DNA of 11,057 nt, from positions 1 through 11,057 of the forward strand of contig CALBGI010000039.1 in the NCBI GenBank assembly GCA_937893675.1. The letters run 5' to 3'. Every line of letters starts with the position of its first letter. The first letter of the stretch is position 1. The notes beneath the pieces were generated by a model, which saw only the letters and a list, made by a program, of their open reading frames with translations, was not told the origin of the DNA and did not search any database. This document shows positions 1-5,924 of this stretch, piece after piece. This DNA is from an uncultured Blautia sp. Its GTDB lineage: Bacteria; Bacillota; Clostridia; Lachnospirales; Lachnospiraceae. Made by a program: the position numbers and the translations under genes.

Positions 1-4
1 ACAG

Positions 5-43
5 AAAAGTGGTGCTGGGGATAACTCCCAGCACCACTTTTGT
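5..43. terminator. Strong hairpin terminator, probably bidirectional
   Basis: A perfect 15-bp stem pairs 5-19 with 27-41 around a short loop. The arms begin with AAAA and end with TTTT, so either strand gives a stem followed by a short U run. On the plus strand it would end a gene lying left of the window. On the minus strand it could back up termination after the Rpn-family gene. The run is only four T, so efficiency is uncertain. Confidence 0.75.
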
Positions 44-53
44 CTACAATCTG

Positions 54-88
54 AAACACGCTCCGCCAAATCGGCGGAGCGTGTTTTT
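54..88 (+). terminator. Second hairpin terminator, GC-rich
   Basis: A 14-bp perfect stem (54-67 with 73-86) has a 5-nt loop and a GC-rich core (CTCCGCC/GGCGGAG). It is followed by a run of five T at 84-88 on the plus strand. On the minus strand only TTT follows, but the stem is strong enough to act on transcripts from the Rpn-family gene as well. It lies 13 bases from the first hairpin, giving a tandem arrangement. Confidence 0.75.
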
Positions 89-254
89 ATGTCTGATACC
101 TTTTTTCTACAATACTGTCGCTGAGAGAATGATTCCTGTCAGGTTTCTGCTATCCTCCCCACGGTAACGCTGCGGCAGGTAAGGATTTCTTAAACGCAAT
201 TCTAAGAAGATGGCCCCTCGACAAAGCAGATTTCTACACCTTTCCCTGTACATT

Positions 255-1232
255 TTATTCAAGTCCGTCCAGCATCGCTCTGACCTCTTCCACAGGTTCT
301 CCGCATTGCATGGAGATCTCCTCATAGCTTTTTCCGGCACGATGTAAAAGGATCACCTGCTTGAGCATTTCACGGCCTTTCGCAAATCCGATGTCTTCGC
401 CTTCCGCCAGGCCAGATTCACGGCCGGATTCATACCCGGACTCATAGCCCTCCTCGAATCCCTCTTCCTTTGTCTGCCGCATATGCCGTTCTTCATCATA
501 TTCGTAAATACTCACTTTGATCGCCTCCGCTCGGTTCTGCCTCAGAAACTCCGCCAGCACACCGCGGCTGATGCAGTCGTCTATCGCCTTCTCCACCGCT
601 TCTGCAAGAGGCATGACCTGTGCGTATTCCCGCACCAGAGCGGTATACTCTGCATAATCCCGCAGGGTCTTGCAGGCGTCCAGAAGTTTCTTATTGTATC
701 CTTTGTTGATATTCAGCATGGTCGCCCTGAGTTCTAATTGAGGTTCCTCTTCCTTCACCTGGAAGGTATCGGACAGGCGCAGTTCCCGTTGATCCGGCTG
801 CTCCTCTGTCCCATTGTAAAAAATAATGAAATGGGGCGTGGGAATCTTTACCGCCTTGCTTCCATACAGGTTCATTTCTTTCGTAAAGTCCGAATACACA
901 TCCGCCACATAAAACAGAAAACGCAGGGGCAGATTCGGACTGTAGGTGGACTGATGCTCGTAAAGGTTCATACGCTTGTCAATGAGAAAGGAAACATCAT
1001 TGCGCATCGCCATGTAGATCGCATTCTCCAGGGTGTTCACCACCAGATCATCCGGGTTCGTGTAATCCGTCCCGTTGATCGCGTTGTACAGCTTCAAAAG
1101 CTCTCTCCTGTCGCTGAAGATCATCTCAAACATCCGGGATTTATAGGTACGGTTCGGTGCGGGAGCCTGTCTTCCCCGCAGTGGCCGACGTTTTACCTGC
1201 GGCTGTCGGGTCTTCTTGTTCCTTTTCTTCAT
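255..1232 (-). CDS. Rpn-family recombination-promoting nuclease / putative transposase (PD-(D/E)XK)
   Basis: The 325-residue protein starts with a very basic, probably disordered tail (residues 1-33). A PD-(D/E)XK nuclease core follows: acidic residue D79 in NDVSFLID and the E-x-Q motif at E92-Q94 (YEHQSTYSPNLPLRFLFY) are the expected metal-binding and catalytic positions. Rpn proteins are known as DNA endonucleases that raise RecA-independent recombination, and many are annotated as putative transposases. The C-terminal part (about 256-290) is a run of Glu/Gly repeats of the EGYESGYESG type. It is followed by a short helical tail (GKSYEEISMQCGEPVEEVRAML) that resembles a small helix-turn-helix. 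The start is well supported, with AGGAGG six bases upstream. The gene stands alone, flanked by terminators and a sortase remnant. Family membership is confident from motifs; whether it acts on DNA in this host is inference. Confidence 0.85.
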   Translation of the reverse strand: MKKRNKKTRQPQVKRRPLRGRQAPAPNRTYKSRMFEMIFSDRRELLKLYNAINGTDYTNPDDLVVNTLENAIYMAMRNDVSFLIDKRMNLYEHQSTYSPNLPLRFLFYVADVYSDFTKEMNLYGSKAVKIPTPHFIIFYNGTEEQPDQRELRLSDTFQVKEEEPQLELRATMLNINKGYNKKLLDACKTLRDYAEYTALVREYAQVMPLAEAVEKAIDDCISRGVLAEFLRQNRAEAIKVSIYEYDEERHMRQTKEEGFEEGYESGYESGRESGLAEGEDIGFAKGREMLKQVILLHRAGKSYEEISMQCGEPVEEVRAMLDGLE

Positions 1233-1238
1233 AAAATA

Positions 1239-1264
1239 CCTCCTAACTGGAAATGGACAGGAGG
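1239..1264 (-). promoter_or_regulatory. Shine-Dalgarno of the Rpn-family gene and a complementary anti-SD element
   Basis: On the minus strand the ribosome binding site AGGAGG (1244-1239) is preceded by its perfect complement CCTCCT (1264-1259), with 14 bases between them. In the mRNA these would form a 6-bp, GC-rich hairpin, extendable by one G-U pair, hiding the Shine-Dalgarno. This suggests translational control of the nuclease gene, but it is seen only as base complementarity. Confidence 0.45.
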
Positions 1265-1414
1265 CCTCTTATACACTTGACCGTACTATTGGGAAACCTC
1301 GCTGCTTTGTTGATAATTGAAAAGCATGAGATTTCTCTGTCTGGCCGAATGGCTGAAATGATGTTCAGAAACAGATCAACTGTTTAGAATAAAAGAAATG
1401 AAATGCTTTGTTTT

Positions 1415-1443
1415 ATCTTAGCACGAATTGGGCGAAATCGCCA
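1415..1443 (-). promoter_or_regulatory. Weak candidate promoter for the Rpn-family gene
   Basis: Reading the minus strand, TAAGAT (1420-1415) could be a -10 element, with a poor -35 (TGGCGA, 1443-1438) 17 bases upstream. A small inverted repeat, GGCGA/TCGCC (1431-1442), overlaps the -35. Transcription from here would give a leader of roughly 175 bases before the Rpn-family start codon. The rest of 1265-1410 contains only short inverted repeats (for example AAACAG/CTGTTT at 1369-1385) and no gene that I can support. Confidence 0.25.
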
Positions 1444-1479
1444 GGGCTTTTTCGTGATTTTAGAAAATTTTCCCAAATA

Positions 1480-1904
1480 TTATGCAAGCTCTTCCAACCT
1501 GATCAGATCCGTCACCTCCGGGTCAGAATAAAAGGTCTGCAAAGCCACTACTTGTGTCCGCAGTTTTCTTTTGCCAGGGTTACCTCTCTTTTCCATCTGG
1601 TCCAGGTTAGTGAACATTTTCTGCACCAATCCCCGGTGAGCTGATATGAGGGCGTGGGGGCTTTCCCCGCCTGCAGGAAGGGAGGAGCGCTCCAGATGGC
1701 CTGTGCCTTTCTGGAGGGTTTCCTTCTTTGTTCCATGGCAGACTGCCAGATATACTTTATCTTAGGGATTTCCAGTGTCCCCATAATGCCGTCCTCGCCG
1801 CTGTCCAGGCTTTGGTTATAAGCCCGGGATTGGCTTCTCTCTTCCCGGCGCAGGTAGGCGGCGTATGACTCTACCTGCGCTTCCAGCTCTTTGATATACG
1901 TCAT
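1480..1904 (-). pseudogene. Degraded class C-type sortase gene (frameshifted, truncated at both ends)
   Basis: From an ATG at 1904 with a good Shine-Dalgarno (AGGAG, seven bases upstream), frame one reads MTYIKELEAQVESY and reaches GIMGTLEIPKIK, a hallmark of class C/D sortases. It then becomes nonsense. Moving one frame near 1755 restores the family pattern: VYLAVCHGTKKETLQKGTGH, then SSLPAGGESPHALISAHRGL, then KMFTNLDQM. SAHRG contains the catalytic histidine (codon 1636-1638). After DQM the similarity stops, and the second frame ends at TAA 1482-1480. The TLxTC cysteine and the following arginine of active sortases are absent. So is the N-terminal membrane anchor: what lies upstream is a terminator, not a hydrophobic sortase leader. 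The lesions are one frameshift, loss of the N-terminal anchor and loss of the C-terminal half. No pilin or LPxTG substrate gene lies in the window. Confidence 0.8.
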
Positions 1905-1970
1905 TTCTTTTCTCCTTTTGATCCTGAGTACTTTGTACTTATTATCTCCGGATTTTGACGATATAAAAGC

Positions 1971-2007
1971 AAAAAAGGAAAGCCACCCCATTGTATGGAA
2001 TGACTTT
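1971..2007 (-). terminator. Terminator of the hisH-hisF-ung-flippase operon
   Basis: On the minus strand an 11-bp stem with several G-U pairs (2007-1997 with 1989-1979, loop of 7) is followed by CC and six U (1976-1971). It lies 60 bases after the flippase stop codon and before the sortase remnant, which fits the end of the operon. The G-U pairs make the stem only moderately stable. Confidence 0.5.
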
Positions 2008-2066
2008 TCTAAAAGATATCTCATGCGCCGCCAATTCTACGCCATATCATCCTGTTATTTATGCTC

Positions 2067-3716
2067 CTACCGCCCAAGCGCCGGCAATCGACGCGCAAGC
2101 CGCTTCAAGATCCGCCCACCTGGAATCATGGCGATCTCCTCGTCTGACAGATCAGCAACCATAAGGTACACCACAAAATATACCGCTGCCGCCAGAACCA
2201 CAGCCACTCCCAGGCAAAGTACATTCACCAGCTGTGCGTGAAGCGCTGTTTTTGCCAGAAGCGCGTAGAGACCGTAATAAACGCCGCCGGCCACTGCTGC
2301 CATGGGCACCGCTGCCAGAAGCGGATGCAGATAAATATGCCATTTATTCCGATAACGCACATATTTTTTCATGGCAATCTCATTGAGCAGACACATCACT
2401 ACCGCATAAATGATCATAGCGATCACCACCGCATAAATTCCCAAATCGGTAAAGAACAACAGCACCAGCATGGCGATGACATCCACCACAAGGGCAATGG
2501 CCGCATTGATCATGGGAATATTGGGTTTCCCGATTCCCTGAAGCACGCCGTTTGAAATATTGGAATTTCCGTTGAGGATAATCGTAACTGCACCCAGGAT
2601 CAAAAGCTGCGCGCCCACACCGTTCGTTACCGGAAAGATCAGCCGGGTAATGGGTCCCGACAATACAGCAAGCCCGACCGCTGCCGGAATGGAGATCAGC
2701 ATACTGATCCAGGTTGCGCGGTCAATCTTTTCATGTGCCATGGCCATATCTCTTCTGGCATAATGTGCGGAGACCTCAGGTATCATAGACATGGGCGCTG
2801 TACTCGCCAACGTAAGGGGAATATTGATGAGCGTCATAAAATAGCCATACTCCGCATACAGGGTCTGAAGCAGTTTTTCCTCCATTCCCTTGTACCCCAT
2901 AATCCCGGAGTACATATAGCTGTTGATATAGCCGTTCACATTGTAAATGAACGCGCTTAAAATAATGGGCATCACGATCAGCACGATCGTTTTCATGACG
3001 CTTGCATAGCTCTCATTGACAGAGCACCTGTCTCTTCGCAGACGCCGTCTGATATTTCTCCGGTTCAGCAGATAGACTGCCACCATAAAAAGCAGCGCTG
3101 ACAAAACGCCAGCTCCGGTACCCATGGTAGCTCCGGCTGCCGCCCAGCTCTGAGCCGTCTCCCCTCCTTTTCCCGCAAACTGTCCCAGCATCACACCGGA
3201 CATGAGGAGGGCAAAGACCGCCACAAAAATCTGCTCGATGATCTGTGACAGCGAGGTTGGCATCATGTTTCGATAGGCCTGAAAATATCCCCGGAACACA
3301 CCTAAAATTCCGGAAAGAAAAATCGTGGGCGCCAGCATTTTCAGAGCCAGTCTTGCCCCCGCCATGGTATCCGGAACCAGAATGGAGGTTCCAAACAGGC
3401 AGAAGAGCGCCACCGCTCCGCCCGCAAGCACAGCATACAGCAGCGCGCCGTAAAACACCTTCTGTGCGTCCCGGTATCTGTGAAAGGCGATCTTTTCTGC
3501 CATGATCTTGGAAACCGCCTGGGGAATGCTGAAAGATGCGATCATCAGCAGGATAAAATATGCGTTCTGGGCATACTGAAACAACGCCATGCTCTCGCTT
3601 CCCAGCATGCTGGACAGCGGGCTTTTGTAAAGCATGCCGATGATCTTGGAGATCAGCGCCGCCGCCATGAGAAAGGACGCATTTTTTACCAGTGTATTGT
3701 CTCTTCGGTTATTCAT
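2067..3716 (-). CDS. MOP-superfamily lipid flippase, SpoVB/YtgP (MurJ-like) type
   Basis: This 549-residue, very hydrophobic protein has the layout of the multidrug/oligosaccharidyl-lipid/polysaccharide exporter superfamily, with about 14 membrane helices spread over its length. The N-terminal pattern (LVKNASFLMAAALISKIIGMLYKSPL, residues 9-34) and the segment FRGYFQAYRNMMPTSLSQ (141-158) are typical of the SpoVB/YtgP branch. Members of that branch move undecaprenyl-linked cell-wall or polysaccharide precursors across the cytoplasmic membrane. A basic cytoplasmic loop (219-230, NRRNIRRRLRRD) follows one of the helices. The gene is last in the operon, 28 bases after ung. Its ribosome binding site is weak: GAGG lies about 11 bases before the ATG, so coupling to ung translation is likely. 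Exact substrate (lipid II or another polyprenyl-linked glycan) cannot be told from sequence. Confidence 0.88.
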   Translation of the reverse strand: MNNRRDNTLVKNASFLMAAALISKIIGMLYKSPLSSMLGSESMALFQYAQNAYFILLMIASFSIPQAVSKIMAEKIAFHRYRDAQKVFYGALLYAVLAGGAVALFCLFGTSILVPDTMAGARLALKMLAPTIFLSGILGVFRGYFQAYRNMMPTSLSQIIEQIFVAVFALLMSGVMLGQFAGKGGETAQSWAAAGATMGTGAGVLSALLFMVAVYLLNRRNIRRRLRRDRCSVNESYASVMKTIVLIVMPIILSAFIYNVNGYINSYMYSGIMGYKGMEEKLLQTLYAEYGYFMTLINIPLTLASTAPMSMIPEVSAHYARRDMAMAHEKIDRATWISMLISIPAAVGLAVLSGPITRLIFPVTNGVGAQLLILGAVTIILNGNSNISNGVLQGIGKPNIPMINAAIALVVDVIAMLVLLFFTDLGIYAVVIAMIIYAVVMCLLNEIAMKKYVRYRNKWHIYLHPLLAAVPMAAVAGGVYYGLYALLAKTALHAQLVNVLCLGVAVVLAAAVYFVVYLMVADLSDEEIAMIPGGRILKRLARRLPALGR

Positions 3717-3744
3717 TTTGTAATCATCCTCTTACTCTTTGTAA

Positions 3745-4419
3745 TCACACATTTTCTATCTGCCAGTCAATGGGCGCAGCTCCCTGCTCTTTCAGAAACT
3801 CATTGGTTCTGCTGAAATGACGGCATCCGAAAAATCCCCGGTACGCAGACAGCGGACTGGGATGCGGTGCTTCCAAAATAAGATGTCTGGGATTGTTCAG
3901 CATGGAACGCTTCATCTGTGCCGGCCTTCCCCACAGCAGAAATACAATGGGTCTGTCCTGCTCATTGAGAATGCGGATTGCCGCGTCCGTAAACTGTTCC
4001 CAGCCGATCCCTCTGTGGGAATTTGCCTGATGGGCACGCACGGTCAATACCGTGTTCAGAAGAAGCACGCCCTGGCGGGCCCATTTTTCCAAATACCCGT
4101 TATTTGGAATGTAACACCCGCAGTCATCATGAAGCTCCTGATAAATATTTACCAGGGAAGGCGGTGTTTCCACACCTTTTTTCACGGAAAAGCAAAGTCC
4201 GTGAGCCTGTCCGTCGTTGTGATACGGATCCTGCCCCAGGATCACCACTTTCACTTCATGCAGCGGCGTAAAATGAAACGCGCTGAACATCTCGTCCGGC
4301 GGCGGAAAAATCTTTCTTGTTTTGTATTCCGCCATTACGGTTTTGTATAGCTTTGCATAGTAGGGCTGTTTGAATTCTCCGGACAGCGCCTCCAGCCAAT
4401 CTCCTGCAATGGGAGCCAT
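3745..4419 (-). CDS. ung: Uracil-DNA glycosylase, family 1
   Basis: The 224-residue enzyme cuts uracil from DNA to start base excision repair. The water-activating motif GQDPYH is at residues 62-67, with catalytic Asp64. The DNA-intercalation motif HPSPLS is at 186-191, with catalytic His186. LLLNTVLTV around residues 119-127 carries the uracil-recognising Asn122. These positions nearly match those of the E. coli enzyme (Asp64, Asn123, His187), so the protein is full length and probably active. An AAGAGG sequence about nine bases before the ATG supports the start. The gene sits 25 bases downstream of hisF and 28 bases upstream of the flippase gene, so it is most likely co-transcribed with histidine biosynthesis genes that have no evident functional link. 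Confidence 0.97.
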   Translation of the reverse strand: MAPIAGDWLEALSGEFKQPYYAKLYKTVMAEYKTRKIFPPPDEMFSAFHFTPLHEVKVVILGQDPYHNDGQAHGLCFSVKKGVETPPSLVNIYQELHDDCGCYIPNNGYLEKWARQGVLLLNTVLTVRAHQANSHRGIGWEQFTDAAIRILNEQDRPIVFLLWGRPAQMKRSMLNNPRHLILEAPHPSPLSAYRGFFGCRHFSRTNEFLKEQGAAPIDWQIENV

Positions 4420-4444
4420 AATCCTTCACCTCTTTATGTATCTT

Positions 4445-5203
4445 TTATCTGCGCACAGAAATTCCTCTATCTGCAAGATAATCCTTCACTTCTCTGATCG
4501 TAAGTTCTTTATAATGAAACAAGGATGCCGCCAGGGCTGCGTCCGCCCCGCCTCTGGTGAGCGCCTCATAAAAATTCTCCAGCGTTCCCGCTCCGCCCGA
4601 AGCGATCACCGGAATGGAAACTGCATCGGCAACCGCTCTGGTAAGCGCAATATCGTACCCGGCCTTTGTTCCGTCTCCGTCCATGCTGGTGAGCAAAATC
4701 TCACCTGCGCCAAGACGCTCTGCCTCTTTTGCCCATTCTATAACATCAAGCCCCGTGTCCAATCGGCCGCCGTGCTTGTAAACATTCCAGCCGCCCTCTT
4801 CTCTTCTTCTGGCATCTATGGCGACCACCACACACTGACTTCCGAACTTCTCCGAAGCCTCGCGGATGAGCTCCGGCCGGTCGATCGCTGCGGAGTTCAC
4901 GGAAATCTTGTCCGCTCCCGCCCGCAAAAGCTTCCGGAAATCCTCCACTGTGCGGATTCCGCCGCCTACGGTAAAGGGGATAAACACCTGGGAAGCAACG
5001 CGCCTCACCATGTCTGTCACCGTGTCACGGCCGTCGCTGGTAGCGGTAATATCCAGAAACACCAGCTCGTCCGCTCCGGCTGCGTCATAAGCCCTGGCTG
5101 TTTCCACCGGATCTCCCGCATCCTTCAGGGCCACAAAATTCACACCCTTGACCACACGGCCGTCTTTTACATCCAGACACGGGACAATTCTCTTCGTGTG
5201 CAT
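4445..5203 (-). CDS. hisF: Imidazole glycerol phosphate synthase, cyclase subunit HisF
   Basis: HisF is the TIM-barrel subunit that uses ammonia from HisH to turn PRFAR into imidazole glycerol phosphate and AICAR, linking histidine and purine synthesis. The 252-residue length is standard. Both catalytic aspartates are in place: Asp11 in IVPCLDVKDGRVVKG and Asp130 in VVVAIDARR. The phosphate-binding loops FTVGGGIRT (77-85) and VIASGGAGT are intact. The ATG shares its first base with the last base of the hisH stop (TGATG, 5205-5201), and AAGGGGGG lies just upstream inside hisH, so the two subunits are translationally coupled, as expected for partners in a 1:1 complex. The hisA gene, often between hisH and hisF, is absent here. 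Confidence 0.98.
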   Translation of the reverse strand: MHTKRIVPCLDVKDGRVVKGVNFVALKDAGDPVETARAYDAAGADELVFLDITATSDGRDTVTDMVRRVASQVFIPFTVGGGIRTVEDFRKLLRAGADKISVNSAAIDRPELIREASEKFGSQCVVVAIDARRREEGGWNVYKHGGRLDTGLDVIEWAKEAERLGAGEILLTSMDGDGTKAGYDIALTRAVADAVSIPVIASGGAGTLENFYEALTRGGADAALAASLFHYKELTIREVKDYLADRGISVRR

Positions 5204-5823
5204 CAGAAATCCCCCCTTCCAAGCTTTGTGAAATTCTTCAGGATATGAAGTCCTGTCTGCCCGCTTTTTTCCGGGTGAAACTGGCAGGCAAACACATTCT
5301 CCCGCTCCACGGAAGCGTGGATCGAGGTTCCGTAATCCGTGACTGCTTTTACGATGAAGGGCTCCTCCGCCTTCAGATAATAGGAATGGACAAAATACAC
5401 ATAGGCATCCTGCTCCATTCCCGCAAACAGCCGTCCCTCATTCTGCAATGTAAGGGAATTCCAACCCATGTGGGGGATTTTGAGCCCCTCCGTCCGGGGG
5501 ATCCGAAGGATTTTTCCGGGCAAAAGAGACAGTCCCTCCACTCCCGGACTCTCTTCGCTGCTCTCAAACAAAAGCTGAAGTCCCAGACAGATTCCAAGAA
5601 ATGGAATTTTTCTCTCAGCAATCTCTTGGATCACCGGAACCAGCCCGTATTCCCGAAGCTTTTCCATCGCCTGCCCGAAGCTTCCTACACCGGGAAGGAT
5701 CACCCGGTCCGCTGCCAAAAGCTTTCCGGCATCCCTGGTCACCTCGGCATCCTCGCCCAGATAAGCCAGGGCCTTTGCCACACTTCCTATGTTTCCAGCA
5801 TCATAGTCAATAATTCCTGTCAT
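5203..5823 (-). CDS. hisH: Imidazole glycerol phosphate synthase, glutamine amidotransferase subunit HisH
   Basis: HisH is the class I glutaminase subunit that makes ammonia for HisF in the fifth step of histidine synthesis. The 206-residue protein has the full triad: Cys79 in PFLGICLGLQLLF, and His183 and Glu185 in CQFHPEKSG. The oxyanion-hole region PGVGSFG (44-50) is present. The start MTGIIDYDAGNIGS is the usual N-terminus, with GAGGGAG about ten bases upstream. It is the first gene of the operon, and a candidate sigma-A promoter lies about 44 bases upstream of its start codon. No T-box or other riboswitch is visible in the short leader (about 37 bases), so histidine-responsive attenuation at this site is unlikely. 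Confidence 0.98.
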   Translation of the reverse strand: MTGIIDYDAGNIGSVAKALAYLGEDAEVTRDAGKLLAADRVILPGVGSFGQAMEKLREYGLVPVIQEIAERKIPFLGICLGLQLLFESSEESPGVEGLSLLPGKILRIPRTEGLKIPHMGWNSLTLQNEGRLFAGMEQDAYVYFVHSYYLKAEEPFIVKAVTDYGTSIHASVERENVFACQFHPEKSGQTGLHILKNFTKLGRGDF

Positions 5824-5866
5824 ACGCTCTATTCTCCCTCAAAAGTTCAGGTATACTTATTTTTAC

Positions 5867-5894
5867 AGTATAACGCAAAAACAGACCGTTGCAA
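5867..5894 (-). promoter_or_regulatory. Candidate sigma-A promoter of the hisH operon
   Basis: On the minus strand, TTGCAA (5894-5889) and TATACT (5872-5867) are separated by 16 bases. They match the sigma-A consensus at four of six and five of six positions. Transcription would start near 5860. The -35 lies inside the hairpin that terminates the upstream two-component operon. Confidence 0.5.
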
Positions 5895-5918
5895 AGAGAT
5901 TTCTTTGTACGTGTCTGT
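5876..5918 (-). terminator. Terminator of the two-component system operon
   Basis: On the minus strand, ACAGAC (5918-5913) pairs with GTCTGT (5886-5881). Further pairing inside (CGT/ACG and CAAAGA/TCTTTG) makes one long interrupted hairpin, followed by TTTTT (5880-5876). It begins seven bases after the histidine kinase stop codon. Confidence 0.6.
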
Positions 5919-5924
5919 CTTTGT

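Noticed and set aside
107..340. Open frame of 77 codons on the minus strand overlapping the 3' end of the Rpn-family gene
   Set aside because: No good ribosome binding site and no family resemblance. Its first half is the Rpn coding sequence in another frame. The part after the Rpn stop (107-254) may be a remnant, but I cannot support a gene.
258..480. Repetitive Glu/Gly codons near the end of the Rpn gene considered as a tandem DNA repeat or CRISPR-like array
   Set aside because: The repetition is short, imperfect and codon-based (EGYESGYESG), typical of the C-terminus of this protein family. There are no regularly spaced identical repeats.
1905..2024. In-frame upstream extension of the sortase remnant starting at 2024
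   Set aside because: The extension runs through the operon terminator hairpin and lacks the expected membrane anchor, while a good ribosome binding site sits before 1904.
4370..5248. Long plus-strand open frame (292 codons) opposite hisF
   Set aside because: It is antisense to ung and hisF, which carry complete catalytic motifs. Its translation is rich in His, Arg, Ser and Cys with no domain pattern, typical of a shadow frame.
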